A stretch of DNA of 53,947 nt from Nitriliruptorales bacterium (GCA_024637135.1 JAGXFT010000171.1:1-53947), one strand, 5' to 3'; shown: positions 26,188 through 34,964, numbered from the stretch's first letter. The notes: a model not told the origin generated them from the sequence alone. Numbers and translations: made by a program.

Positions 26188-26928
26188 TCAGCGGGAGCGG
26201 CCGCCGCAGACGTAGACGACCTGCCCGGTGGTGTAGGAGGCGTCGGCAGACAGCAGGTGGGCGACCTCCGCCGCCACCTCGGACGGCTCCCCCGCGCGGC
26301 CGAGCGGGACCTTGGCGGTGATCCTCGCCAGTACCTCGTCGGGCATTGCGTCGGTCATGGCAGTGGCGATCAGGCCCGGCGCGATGGCGTTGACGCGTAC
26401 CCGCGGGGCCAGTGACCGCGACATCGCGATGGTGGTCCCGACGATCGCACCCTTCGACGCCGAGTAGTTCACCTGCCCGAAGTTTCCGAGGTGCGAGCGC
26501 GACGAGATGTTGACGATCCCGCCACCGTCGGCGATCCGGTCGGCCAGTGCCAGGGACAGGTCCAGCGGTGCCTGTGCGTTGACGGCCAACACGGCGGCCA
26601 CCGCGTCGTCGTCCATGTTGACCAGGCGGGCGTCACGCGTGATCCCGGCCACGTTGACGAGCCCGACGAGGTAGACGTCCTCGGTGGCGGCCACCACCGC
26701 GGCCCGGCCGTCGGGGTCGGTCAGGTCGGCGATGACCCACTCGACGTCGCCGCCGGGCGGGTCGTCCGGCTCGACCAGGTCGACCGCGAGCACCCGGTGC
26801 CCGTCGGCCAACAGCCGCTCGACCACGGCCGCACCGATCCCACCCGCCGCGCCCGTCACGACGACCACGCCGATGGGCGCATCGCCCGCGGCCATCGTGG
26901 TGTCCAGTTCCTCGGAGGTCGTCGTCAT
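26188..26928 (-). CDS. Short-chain dehydrogenase/reductase, FabG-like
   Basis: A 246-residue classical SDR: TGAAGGIG (25-32) for NAD(P), NVAG, Ser in ISSRS (142-144), and YSASK with Tyr155 and Lys159, followed by RVNAIAPG and a C-terminal YTTGQVVYVCGG. All catalytic residues are present. Position after thiolase and CoA-ligase genes suggests it oxidises a 3-hydroxyacyl-CoA in the side-chain or ring-cleavage beta-oxidation. ATG at 26928 overlaps by 4 bp the stop of the SDR-like gene upstream, so the two proteins are made together, perhaps as a heteromer. Confidence 0.88.
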   Translation of the reverse strand: MTTTSEELDTTMAAGDAPIGVVVVTGAAGGIGAAVVERLLADGHRVLAVDLVEPDDPPGGDVEWVIADLTDPDGRAAVVAATEDVYLVGLVNVAGITRDARLVNMDDDAVAAVLAVNAQAPLDLSLALADRIADGGGIVNISSRSHLGNFGQVNYSASKGAIVGTTIAMSRSLAPRVRVNAIAPGLIATAMTDAMPDEVLARITAKVPLGRAGEPSEVAAEVAHLLSADASYTTGQVVYVCGGRSR

Positions 26929-27371
26929 GGTCGCTGCCGTCCGTGGTGGGCGTCGCCGGTCAGGAGCACCTGGCCACTGGTCGTGCCGGCGCCCAACAGG
27001 AAGGCTGCCGCCGGCAACGCCGTGTCGGTGGGGCCCACGACGACGTTTGCGACCAACCCGGCCCGCTCGCCCTCGAAGCCGTAGGACCGCGACGCCGCGA
27101 CCAGCCCGTGGCCGACCGACAGTCGGCCGACGTCGTCCCCGTCGAAGTGGTCGTCGGACAGGGTCGTGATCACGTCCACCTCGCGTTCCATCGCCTCGCG
27201 GGCCGCCGCGATCCAGTCCGCCAGCACGCTCGCGACCTGGTCCGGCGCCACCGCGGCGTCGAGCACCGCCACCAGCGGTCCGTCGTCGCCCGGGGCGAGG
27301 TCCGCGGCAGCCAGCGCCGCCTCGACCTCCCCCGGGTCGTCCACCCGCAACCACGTCGTCACCTCACGCAT
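26925..27371 (-). CDS. Degenerate SDR-like protein without cofactor or catalytic motifs
   Basis: A 148-residue protein of no named family. Its second half follows an SDR in order: SVGHGLVAASRSYGFEG stands where the helix after YxxxK would be, GLVANVVVGP resembles the RVNAVAPG strand, and AAAFLLGAGTTSGQVLLTG resembles the SDR C-terminus (AA-FL-S----TGQ---VDGG). The N-terminal glycine-rich cofactor motif is absent and neither Tyr nor Lys of the active site is visible. The frame is complete, with a strong ribosome-binding site (GAAAGGTG) before ATG 27371, and is coupled by ATGA to the intact SDR gene. It is best explained as a pseudoenzyme partner of that SDR, like the BbsC subunit of BbsCD, but much shorter. 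Confidence 0.72.
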   Translation of the reverse strand: MREVTTWLRVDDPGEVEAALAAADLAPGDDGPLVAVLDAAVAPDQVASVLADWIAAAREAMEREVDVITTLSDDHFDGDDVGRLSVGHGLVAASRSYGFEGERAGLVANVVVGPTDTALPAAAFLLGAGTTSGQVLLTGDAHHGRQRP

Positions 27372-27416
27372 CGTTCACCTTTCGTTCCGTCATGCCCCGG
27401 TCCCATGGACCCCGCC

Positions 27417-28610
27417 TCATACGGGGACCGTGAGGAGGCCGGCGATGCCCTGGCCGACGCCGATGCACATGGTCACCAGGGCGTGGCCACCACCGTTGCG
27501 GCGCAGGTGGTGGATCGCGGTGACCGTGAGCTTGGCCCCGGAACAGCCCAGCGGATGACCCAACGCGATCGCGCCGCCGTTGGGGTTGAGGCGGGGGTCG
27601 TCGTCGGCCAGCCCCCACGACCGGGTCACGGCCAGGGACTGGGCGGCGAAGGCCTCGTTGAGTTCGATGACGTCGACGTCGTCCATGCCCACGCCCAGTC
27701 GGTCGAACAGCTTCGCCGTCGCCGGGACCGGCCCGATGCCCATGATCCGCGGCGGCACCCCGGCCGTGGCCGACCCGTCGAAGGTGGCCAGGACCTCCAG
27801 CCCCCGGTCACGGGCGACGTCCGCGGCGACCAGCACCAGCGCGGCGGCCCCGTCGTTCAGCGGCGAGGAGTTCCCGGCCGTCACGGTGCCGTCGGTCCGG
27901 AAGGCCGGTCGCAGCGTGGCCAGTGCCTCCATGGACGTGTCCGGGCGGGGACCCTCGTCCTCCCCCACCTCGCCGCCACGGACGGGGACGGCCACCAGTT
28001 CGTCGTCGAAGTGGCCGGCATCCCGGGCGGCGATGGCCTTGCGGTGGCTGGCCAGCGCGAACGCGTCCTGGTCCTCGCGCGCGATGTCGTGTTCCTCGGC
28101 CAGGTTCTCGGCCGTGATGCCCAGCCCGTCGGTGTGGCCGCGCTCCTCCATCAGCGAGTTCACGAAACGCCAGCCCAGCGCGGTGTCGACCAGTTCGGGT
28201 GCACCTCGCGGCGGGACCCGTTGGGGCTTGGCGACCGCCCACGGTGCCCGCGACATCGACTCGACCCCGCCGCCGATGGCCACGTCCAGTTCCCCGACCG
28301 CGATCCGCCGCGCCGCCGACGCGATCGCCTCCAGCCCCGACCCGCACAGCCGGTTGACGGTGACCCCGGGGACCTCGACCGGGAGGTCGGCCAACAGCCC
28401 GGCCATCCGCGCGACGTCGCGGTTGTCCTCGCCGGCCTGGTTGGCGCACCCCAGCACGACCTCCTCGACGTCGGCCGGCTCGACCCCGGCCCGGGCCACG
28501 GCCTCGCGGACCGCGAGCGCGGCCAGGTCGTCGGGTCGGACGCCGGACAGCACACCTCCCATGCGACCGACGGGTGTCCGCACGGCCGAGACGATCGCCA
28601 CGTCACGCAT
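27417..28610 (-). CDS. Thiolase (acetyl-CoA/3-oxoadipyl-CoA C-acyltransferase)
   Basis: A 397-residue thiolase with the nucleophilic Cys89 in [34 protein letters not shown] with the catalytic His, and CIGVGQG with the second Cys. It is a complete degradative thiolase. Adjacent pca-type and CoA-ligase genes suggest cleavage of 3-oxoadipyl-CoA to succinyl-CoA and acetyl-CoA (the PcaF/PaaJ reaction), but chain-length specificity cannot be read. ATG at 28610 was taken because it is the start of the conserved N-terminus; the frame remains open upstream into noncoding DNA. It is followed after 45 bp by the SDR-like gene pair. Confidence 0.9.
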   Translation of the reverse strand: MRDVAIVSAVRTPVGRMGGVLSGVRPDDLAALAVREAVARAGVEPADVEEVVLGCANQAGEDNRDVARMAGLLADLPVEVPGVTVNRLCGSGLEAIASAARRIAVGELDVAIGGGVESMSRAPWAVAKPQRVPPRGAPELVDTALGWRFVNSLMEERGHTDGLGITAENLAEEHDIAREDQDAFALASHRKAIAARDAGHFDDELVAVPVRGGEVGEDEGPRPDTSMEALATLRPAFRTDGTVTAGNSSPLNDGAAALVLVAADVARDRGLEVLATFDGSATAGVPPRIMGIGPVPATAKLFDRLGVGMDDVDVIELNEAFAAQSLAVTRSWGLADDDPRLNPNGGAIALGHPLGCSGAKLTVTAIHHLRRNGGGHALVTMCIGVGQGIAGLLTVPV

Positions 28611-28743
28611 CAGGTCGTCCTTGTCGTCGAGGTGGAGCGGGGCCCACGGGAGCGGACCCGGTCGGTGACGATGGTGGCACGCCGGCCACCCGCCTGCCGG
28701 TCGTCGGGCCGGCCATCGTCGCGCCGGCCATCGTCGCGGCCCC

Positions 28744-29532
28744 TCACGGGAGCTCGGCCAGGAACGACACCACGGCACCACGGGTCGCATCCGTCCGGTC
28801 GAGGTGCGGGGCGTGGCCGCAGTCGTCCAGTTCCACCCGTGTCACCGGTCCCGGGACGCCGGCCTCGACCAGGTCCAGTTGCCGCATCGTGCCGTACTGG
28901 TCGTCGTGGCCCTGCACCACCAGCACCGGGCAGGCGATCGCGGGCAGTCGTTCGGTGATGTCCCAGTCGCGGAACGCCGGGTCGAGCCAGATGCGGTTCC
29001 AGCCCCAGAACGTGGCCGCGGCGTCGCGGTGGTGGCGAGCCATGCGCGCGAGCAGCTCGGTCTCCTGGGCCGCGGTCCGGGCCGCCTCGATCCCGCTGAT
29101 GGACTGGTCCTCGACGATGACGTGCGGTGCCAGGCCGACCACCCCGACCGGGTCGACCGTGGGCGCGTCGGCGCGGCCGGCGGCCAGCAGCGCGATCGAC
29201 GCCCCGTCGCTGTGGCCGACGAGCACGACCGACGGCAGGTCCAGCGCATGCAGCAGTTCCGGCAACACCCGGTCGGCCTCGCGGTGCATGTAGGTGACCG
29301 CGCGGGGTTCGGTGACGACCGCGGACTGCCCGTAGCCGTGGCGCGACCACACGACGGTGCGTCGCCCGGTCGCAGCGTGCAGGACGTCCGGGAAGCCGCG
29401 CCACAGCCGGATCGAGCCCAGGCCCTCGTGCAGCAGGACCAGCGGCGCCCGGTCCGCGGCACCCGCGGACGCCGGCAGGTCCACGACCTCGACCACGCCG
29501 TCCGCCAACTCCACCTCGACGGGTTCGGCCAC
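28744..29532 (-). CDS. Alpha/beta-fold hydrolase of the aromatic-acid operon
   Basis: A 262-residue hydrolase. LLHEGLGSIRLWRGFP gives the oxyanion-hole strand, GHSDGAS carries the nucleophilic Ser108, VQGHDDQYG the acid, and DDCGHAPHLD the His, so the triad is complete. The EGLGS-type N-terminus is common in hydrolases beside benzoate-CoA-ligase genes. It could be a 3-oxoadipate enol-lactonase (missing link between PcaC and the thiolase) or a thioester/ring-opening hydrolase. GTG at 29532 is two bases after the CoA-ligase stop, so translation is probably coupled. Confidence 0.82.
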   Translation of the reverse strand: MAEPVEVELADGVVEVVDLPASAGAADRAPLVLLHEGLGSIRLWRGFPDVLHAATGRRTVVWSRHGYGQSAVVTEPRAVTYMHREADRVLPELLHALDLPSVVLVGHSDGASIALLAAGRADAPTVDPVGVVGLAPHVIVEDQSISGIEAARTAAQETELLARMARHHRDAAATFWGWNRIWLDPAFRDWDITERLPAIACPVLVVQGHDDQYGTMRQLDLVEAGVPGPVTRVELDDCGHAPHLDRTDATRGAVVSFLAELP

Positions 29533-29534
29533 GA

Positions 29535-31064
29535 TCAGGCGCGCAGTTTGAAGCGCTGGATCTTGCCGGTGGCGGTCCGCGGGAGGTCGTCCACGAAGTC
29601 GACCAGGCGCGGGAACTGGTAGCGCAGCAGTTCCTCCTTGCAGAAGGCCTGGAGGTCGGCGGCCAGGGCGTCGTCCCCGACCCGGTCGTCGCGCAGGATC
29701 ACGAACGCCTTGATCGTCATCAACCCGTCGACGTCCACGCCCACGACGGCGGCCTCGCTGACGGCCTCGTGCTCCATCAGCCGGTTCTCGACCTCGATGG
29801 GGCTGACCCACAGGCCGCCCATCTTCATCATGTCGTCGGCGCGGCCCTCGTAGGCGAAGGTCCCGTCGTCGCGCCGGTGGTACCGGTCGCCGCTCCGGAA
29901 CCACTCGCCGAAGATCGCGCCGGCGGTCTTCTCCGCGTTGTGCCAGTACGTGGCCAGGCGGGACTCGCCCCGGACGTACAACTCCCCGACCGGGTCCTCG
30001 GCGTCGTCGGGGATGCGCACACCCTGGTCGTCGCGCAGTTCGACCTCGTAGCCCGGCACCGCGCGGCCGGACGTGCCCGTGACGACCTCTCCGGGCCGGT
30101 TCGAACAGTAGATGTGGAGCATCTCGGTCGAGCCGATGCCGTCCAGGATCTCGGTGTCGGTGCGTGCCTGCCAACGTCGCCACACCTCTGGGGGCAACGC
30201 CTCCGCTGCGGACGCCCCGACCCGCAGCGACGACAGGTCGCGGTCATCGATCGACGGGTCGTTGAGCATCGCGTTGTACAACGTCGGCACCGAGAACAGG
30301 ACGGTCGGGCGGTGGGCCTCGATCATGTCCAGCGCGGCGTCCGCGGCCGGGCGGCCCTCCATCTGCACGGCCGTCGAGCCGGTGAACAGCGGGAACGACA
30401 ACCCGTTGCCCAGCCCGTAGGCGTGGAACAACTTCGTGGTGGAGAAGGTGATGTCGCCGGTCTGCAGGCCCAGCACGCCGACGGCGTAGTTCTCGCAGGT
30501 GCCCAGCACGTCACGCTGGCTGTGGATGACGCCCTTGGGCTTGCCGGTCGAGCCGGACGAGTACAGCCAGAACGCCGGGTCGTCGGGGTGGCTGTCCAGC
30601 GGGTCGACCTCGTCGTCGCCCTCGGCCAGCCAGCCGTCCAAGGACAGTGCGGTGTCGCCGTCGTTGACATGGACCGGGATCCCGACCTGTTCGGCGGCCG
30701 GACCGACCTTGTCGAGGAAGCCCGGGTCGGTGATCACCTGCACGGCGTAGGAGTCCCCGACGAAGTGGTGGAAGTCCTCGGGCCGGGCGAGGAAGTTCAC
30801 CGGCACCGGCACGGCGCCGGCCCGGATGCTGCCCAGGAACGCGGCGTGAAATGCCGGGGTGTCGTCCAGCACGACGACGATCCGCTCGCCGCGGCGCACA
30901 CCGTCCGCGCGCAGCCGCGATGCCATGCGACACGACAGGCGGTGGATGTCGGCGAAGGTGGCCGACCGGCCCTCGGCGACGACCGCGGGCTTGTCGGCCC
31001 GTCCGGCCTCCAGGTTGTGGTCGGTCAGCAGGCTGACGTTGCGGCGCAGCGCGTCGGTGTTCAC
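29535..31064 (-). CDS. Benzoate-CoA ligase family acyl-CoA synthetase
   Basis: A 509-residue adenylate-forming enzyme. The P-loop-like motif is LYSSGSTGKPKGV, with later DGIGSTEMLHIYCSN, a YEGRADDMMKMGGLWVSP hinge and a C-terminal TATGKIQRFKLR carrying the catalytic Lys. The GSTEMLHI pattern and the missing long linker fit the benzoate/4-hydroxybenzoate-CoA ligase subgroup. GTG at 31064 is preferred, with GGAGG 5 bp upstream; ATG at 31085 would add seven residues. First gene of a leftward operon with hydrolase, thiolase and the SDR pair. It probably activates an aromatic or cyclic acid. Confidence 0.88.
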   Translation of the reverse strand: MNTDALRRNVSLLTDHNLEAGRADKPAVVAEGRSATFADIHRLSCRMASRLRADGVRRGERIVVVLDDTPAFHAAFLGSIRAGAVPVPVNFLARPEDFHHFVGDSYAVQVITDPGFLDKVGPAAEQVGIPVHVNDGDTALSLDGWLAEGDDEVDPLDSHPDDPAFWLYSSGSTGKPKGVIHSQRDVLGTCENYAVGVLGLQTGDITFSTTKLFHAYGLGNGLSFPLFTGSTAVQMEGRPAADAALDMIEAHRPTVLFSVPTLYNAMLNDPSIDDRDLSSLRVGASAAEALPPEVWRRWQARTDTEILDGIGSTEMLHIYCSNRPGEVVTGTSGRAVPGYEVELRDDQGVRIPDDAEDPVGELYVRGESRLATYWHNAEKTAGAIFGEWFRSGDRYHRRDDGTFAYEGRADDMMKMGGLWVSPIEVENRLMEHEAVSEAAVVGVDVDGLMTIKAFVILRDDRVGDDALAADLQAFCKEELLRYQFPRLVDFVDDLPRTATGKIQRFKLRA

Positions 31065-31260
31065 GGGTGCCTCCACGTGGTGCACGGTCGGGGTCGGTCG
31101 GGGTGGTGATCGAGCGGATCGAACGGTCGTGCGTGTCGAGCGACGGGTCGAGCGGCGGGCACCGGGCCGGGCCTGATGCCGTCACGGGGGCGGGGGTGGA
31201 GGGGCCGCGGCGCGCCCCCGCAGCCGCGACCCCCGCTTGGGACGTGTCAGGTTTCTGCGA

Positions 31261-32691
31261 TCAGGTGCGGAAGACGACCGACTTCTGCTCGGTGTAGAAG
31301 GCCAGCGCCTCCTCACCGTGCTCCTTGCCGTAGCCGGACTCCTTGAGCCCGCCGAACGGCAGTTCGTCGTAGACCTTCGTGCGGGAGTTGATCCACGTGT
31401 AGCCGGCGTCGAGGCGTTCGGCCGCGGCCATCGCGGCGCCCAGGTCCGCGGTCCAGACCGACGAGCCCAGCCCGAACGGCGAGGCGTTGGCGCGCTCGAT
31501 GGCGTCGTCGAGATCGGCGACAGCCCACACCGGCAACAGCGGGCCGAAGGTCTCGTCGGTCGACACCAGGGCGTCGTGGGGCGCGTCCCAGACGACGGTG
31601 GGTTGGTGGTAGAACCCGTCGTCGAAGGGGTCGCCCTCCGGCCGGCCGCCGCCGGCCAACACCTCACCGCCGCGTTCGACCGCGTCGGCCAGTTGGGCCT
31701 CGATCAGGTCACGACCGTCGGCGGAGTGCATCGGGCCGATCTGCGTGCTGGCACCGTCACCGGGACCGAGGACGAGCTTGCGGGCCTTGGCGGCGATGCC
31801 CTCGGCGACTCGCTCGGCGATGGATTCGGTGGCGTAGACGCGCTTGATGGCGAGGCACGCCTGTCCACAGTTGAAGAAGCGCCCCATCGAGGCGGCCGAG
31901 ATGGCGGCGTCGACGTCGGCGTCGTCCAGCACGATCAGGGGGTCCGACCCGCCGAGTTCGAGGGTCACGCGCTTCATCGTGTTCGCGGCCTCGCGCATGA
32001 CGTGCTTGCCGACGGGGGTGGACCCGGTGAAGGCGAGCTTGCGGATGTCGGGGTGGACCAGCATGGCCTGGCCGGTGGTCTCGCCCCGACCGGTGACGAC
32101 GTTGAACACGCCCGCCGGCAGCCCCGCGTCGTGGAGGATGGCCGCGAGCCGCAACGTGGTCAACGGCGTCGTCTCGTCCGGCTTGGCGACGACCGTGTTG
32201 CCGGTGACCAGCGCCGGACCGAGCTTGTTGGACAGCAGCGTGGTGGGGAAGTTCCACGGCACGATCGCGCCGACGACCCCCAACGGCCGGGTCAGCACCA
32301 TCCCACGGGCGCCACGGTCGAGGTCGGCGACGGCGGCGCCGCGGATGGTCAGCGCGAGGCCGGCGTAGTGTTCGAGCGTCTCGACGGCTCGGCCCAGTTC
32401 CAACCGCGACTCGCGCAGCGGCTTGCCCTGTTCGGCCGTCAGGATCGGGACCAGTTCGTCCAGGTGGTCCCGCAGGGCCTCGGCGCCGGCCCGCAGGATC
32501 GCGCCACGCTCGGACGCCGGGGTCGCCCACCAGTCGGAGAACGCGGCCGAGGCAGCGGCCACCGCGTGGTCGACGCCGTCCGGGCCCACGTCGGCCACGG
32601 TGTCGACGACGGCACCGGTGGCCGGGTCGATGACCTCGAGTTCGTCACCCGGCAGGTCCACGGTCTGTCCGTCGACGAACGATCCCGGCAT
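31261..32691 (-). CDS. Aldehyde dehydrogenase
   Basis: A 476-residue NAD(P)-dependent aldehyde dehydrogenase. PWNFPTTLLSNKLGPAL, VAKPDETTPL and FTGSTPVGK bind the cofactor, LELGGSDP carries the general-base Glu, and FNCGQACLA the nucleophilic Cys. ETFGPLLPV and FGGLKESGYGKEHG follow in the C-terminal part. It is a paralogue of the enzyme encoded at 33413, with similar order of motifs. Its promoter region contains a -35/-10 pair with an operator in the spacer. In this neighbourhood it may oxidise an aromatic or semialdehyde intermediate. Confidence 0.9.
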   Translation of the reverse strand: MPGSFVDGQTVDLPGDELEVIDPATGAVVDTVADVGPDGVDHAVAAASAAFSDWWATPASERGAILRAGAEALRDHLDELVPILTAEQGKPLRESRLELGRAVETLEHYAGLALTIRGAAVADLDRGARGMVLTRPLGVVGAIVPWNFPTTLLSNKLGPALVTGNTVVAKPDETTPLTTLRLAAILHDAGLPAGVFNVVTGRGETTGQAMLVHPDIRKLAFTGSTPVGKHVMREAANTMKRVTLELGGSDPLIVLDDADVDAAISAASMGRFFNCGQACLAIKRVYATESIAERVAEGIAAKARKLVLGPGDGASTQIGPMHSADGRDLIEAQLADAVERGGEVLAGGGRPEGDPFDDGFYHQPTVVWDAPHDALVSTDETFGPLLPVWAVADLDDAIERANASPFGLGSSVWTADLGAAMAAAERLDAGYTWINSRTKVYDELPFGGLKESGYGKEHGEEALAFYTEQKSVVFRT

Positions 32692-32789
32692 GGATGGGCT
32701 CCTGGTGGTGGGTGACGGTGGGTGCGGTCCGCGCGCCGTCCACGGGTGCTGGCTTGCGTCGACGGCCCGGCAGGGCCACACTGGAGTCC

Positions 32790-32819
32790 AGACTAACCGG
32801 TCAGTCAGTTGTTCGTCAA
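32790..32819 (-). promoter_or_regulatory. Promoter and TetR-type operator of the leftward aldehyde dehydrogenase
   Basis: On the minus strand, TTGACG (32819-32814), an 18-bp spacer and TAGTCT (32795-32790) form a good vegetative promoter. The spacer contains AACTGACTGACCGGTT (32810-32795), an imperfect palindrome of half-sites AACTGACT and AACCGGTC. The same GTCAGTCAGTT core recurs at 33366-33376 before the second aldehyde dehydrogenase. Confidence 0.65.
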
Positions 32820-32940
32820 CGGCGTCACCCCTGCACGTTCGACCATCCACCGGCCGGACCGGACCGACGGCCACGACCGTGATCACGGCCGACCACCCAC
32901 GCCAGAGGACATCACCATCGACGCCACCGACCTGCCCACC

Positions 32941-33315
32941 GTGACCCTGCGACGGCGCCTGGAATGGGTCGACACCGACGCAGCCGACCGCTGGCACCAC
33001 GGCGTGGTCCTGCGGTGGGCGGAACTGGCCGAGGCCGAACTGCACCGCGACCTGGGCATCAGTGACCAGACGTTCGGGTGGACGCCGCGGGTCAACTACA
33101 CCGCCAACTTCCACGCCGCCGTGCACTTCGACGACGAGGTCGAGATCACGTTCGCCGTGGCCTCGCTGGGGCGCACCTCGGTCACCTACACCTTCGAGGT
33201 GGTGCTGGTCGACGGGGCGACGGCCGCGACCGGACAGGTGGTGACCGTGTTCGCCGACGACGACGGCACCCGGCCGTGGACCGACGACCTCCGGGCCGCC
33301 CTGGGCGGCGCGTGA
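32941..33315 (+). CDS. Hotdog-fold acyl-CoA thioesterase (4HBT-like)
   Basis: A 124-residue single-hotdog protein. The first strand and active-site loop read RRRLEWVDTDAADRWHHGVVLRW, with the Asp of the 4-hydroxybenzoyl-CoA thioesterase (4HBT) family and a downstream His. PRVNYTANFHAAVHFDDEVEI and TGQVVTVFADDDGT complete the sheet. It probably hydrolyses an aryl- or acyl-CoA and relieves CoA trapping in the pathway. The frame is open to 32809 (TTG) but the upstream part lacks homology; GTG at 32941 starts just before the domain, without an obvious ribosome-binding site. Confidence 0.78.
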   Translation: MTLRRRLEWVDTDAADRWHHGVVLRWAELAEAELHRDLGISDQTFGWTPRVNYTANFHAAVHFDDEVEITFAVASLGRTSVTYTFEVVLVDGATAATGQVVTVFADDDGTRPWTDDLRAALGGA

Positions 33316-33331
33316 ATCGTTGCCCCTCGCG

Positions 33332-33355
33332 GCACGTGGACGTTCGTCCACGTGC
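33332..33355. promoter_or_regulatory. Perfect 11-bp inverted repeat after the thioesterase gene
   Basis: GCACGTGGACG (33332-33342) and CGTCCACGTGC (33345-33355) are perfectly complementary around TT. It starts 17 bp after the thioesterase stop and abuts the operator at 33355. A 2-base spacer is poor for an RNA hairpin but good for a dimeric DNA-binding protein; either terminator or operator is possible. Confidence 0.55.
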
Positions 33356-33381
33356 TAACTGACCCGTCAGTCAGTTAGACT
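33355..33381 (+). promoter_or_regulatory. Nested palindromic operator and -10 box of the second aldehyde dehydrogenase
   Basis: CTAACTGAC (33355-33363) and GTCAGTTAG (33370-33378) are perfect inverted repeats around six bases. A second nested pair, ACTGAC and GTCAGT, surrounds two C. TAGACT at 33376-33381 is a plausible -10 hexamer overlapping the right arm, 31 bp before GTG 33413. The site fits the TetR regulator encoded at 35855. Confidence 0.7.
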
Positions 33382-33412
33382 GGTCGGCAACTCGACACCG
33401 AAGGCACCAGAC

Positions 33413-34864
33413 GTGGCACAGATGTGGATCAACGGCTCCGGCCATCCCGGCAGCGGCGACGGACGCGAGATCGTCAACCCCGGCACCGGGGCGACCCTGG
33501 ACACCACGGTCGACGGCACCGGTGACGACGTCGCCGCCGCGGTCGAGGCCGCGGCCGCGGCGGCACCAGAGTGGGCCGCCACCGACACGACCAAGCGCGC
33601 CAAGATCCTGCACGCGGTGGCCGACGCCCTGCAGGAACAGTCCAGCGACATCGTCGCGACGCTGGTGGCCGAGCAGGGCAAGCCCACGCTCGAGGCCAAC
33701 GGTGAGTTCCACCACATGCTGGCCGGCCTGCGCTACTACGCCGACGCGGCCACGAAGGTCCGGGGGACCTACCAGGACCTCCCCAGCCAGTTCGGACCCG
33801 CCTACGGGTTGATCCTGCGTCGTCCGTTCGGCGTCGTGGGTGCCATCATCCCGTGGAACTTCCCCCTGACCCTGCTGGCCAACAAGCTCGGGCCCGCACT
33901 GGCCGCCGGCAACACCGTGGTCGCCAAGCCCAGCGAGACCACGCCGCTGTCGACCCTGAAGGTGGCCCAGATCGCGACCGAGGCCGGACTTCCCGATGGC
34001 GTCTTCAACGTCGTCACCGGTGCCGGCGCCACCGGCCAGGCCCTGGTGGGACACCCCGAGGTGCGTCGCATCGCCTTCACCGGTTCCACCGCCACCGGCC
34101 AGAAGCTGATGGAGACGGCCGGTCCGATGCTCAAGCACGTGTCGCTCGAGCTCGGGGGCTCCGACCCGACGATCGTGCTGCCCGACGCCGACCTCGACGG
34201 GGCGATCAAGAACATCCAGATCGGGCGCTACTGGAACGCCGGCCAGGTGTGCCTCGCCCCCAAGCGTGCGTTCGTCCACGCCGACGTCTTCGACGAATTC
34301 GTCGAGAAGTTGTCGTCGCGGATCCAGCGCTACGAGCCCGGTGACGGCACCACCAAGCCGGACAAGCCCCACCTCCGCATCGGCCCGATGCACACCGCCG
34401 CGCAGCGTGACCTGCTGGTCGAGCAGGTGGCCGACGCGACCGACGCCGGGGCCGAGATGGTGACCGGCGGCCACGTCGTCGACGGATCCTCGGAGGGGGA
34501 CGGGCACTTCTACCAGCCGGGCCTCGCGGTGAACGTGCCCACCGACTCCCGCCTGGCCACCGAAGAAGTCTTCGGGCCGGTCCTGCCGGTGTGGTCGATC
34601 GACTCGCTGGACGAGGCCATCGAACGGGCCAACGACACGCAGTTCGGGCTGGGCTCGTCGATCTGGACCACCGATGCGGCGGCCATCCAGCGTGCCGTGA
34701 ACGACATCGACGCCGGCATCACCTGGGTCAACCAGTTGCACTACGGCTACGACGAGATGCCGTTCGGCGGGACCAAGATGTCCGGCCTCGGCAAGGAGCA
34801 CGGGCTGGAGGCGCTCGCCGAGTACTCCGAACTGAAGTCCAGCGTGGTGGGTGGGCTCGCCTAG
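33413..34864 (+). CDS. Aldehyde dehydrogenase (second paralogue)
   Basis: A 483-residue aldehyde dehydrogenase with PWNFPLTLLANKLGPAL, VAKPSETTPL, FTGSTATGQK, LELGGSDP with the Glu base, WNAGQVCLA with the Cys nucleophile, EVFGPVLPV and FGGTKMSGLGKEHG. It is intact. It is the first gene of a rightward unit with enoyl-CoA hydratase and the TetR regulator. GTG at 33413 is the only start near the conserved N-terminus. It ends in TAG (34862-34864), the only TAG that ends a gene in this window. Confidence 0.9.
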   Translation: MAQMWINGSGHPGSGDGREIVNPGTGATLDTTVDGTGDDVAAAVEAAAAAAPEWAATDTTKRAKILHAVADALQEQSSDIVATLVAEQGKPTLEANGEFHHMLAGLRYYADAATKVRGTYQDLPSQFGPAYGLILRRPFGVVGAIIPWNFPLTLLANKLGPALAAGNTVVAKPSETTPLSTLKVAQIATEAGLPDGVFNVVTGAGATGQALVGHPEVRRIAFTGSTATGQKLMETAGPMLKHVSLELGGSDPTIVLPDADLDGAIKNIQIGRYWNAGQVCLAPKRAFVHADVFDEFVEKLSSRIQRYEPGDGTTKPDKPHLRIGPMHTAAQRDLLVEQVADATDAGAEMVTGGHVVDGSSEGDGHFYQPGLAVNVPTDSRLATEEVFGPVLPVWSIDSLDEAIERANDTQFGLGSSIWTTDAAAIQRAVNDIDAGITWVNQLHYGYDEMPFGGTKMSGLGKEHGLEALAEYSELKSSVVGGLA

Positions 34865-34964
34865 CGCGGCCGCCCGCTCGTGGGGCCGACTCGCACATCG
34901 AACGCCGCCCCGCCCGGTCGCCCCGCCCCGTCGCCCGACCACCCCGTCCCACCAGGAGCCCCAC

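Noticed and set aside
33332-33355. Rho-independent terminator
   Set aside because: A 2-base loop is too small for a simple RNA hairpin and no T-run follows. It is recorded as a regulatory palindrome, with termination left open.
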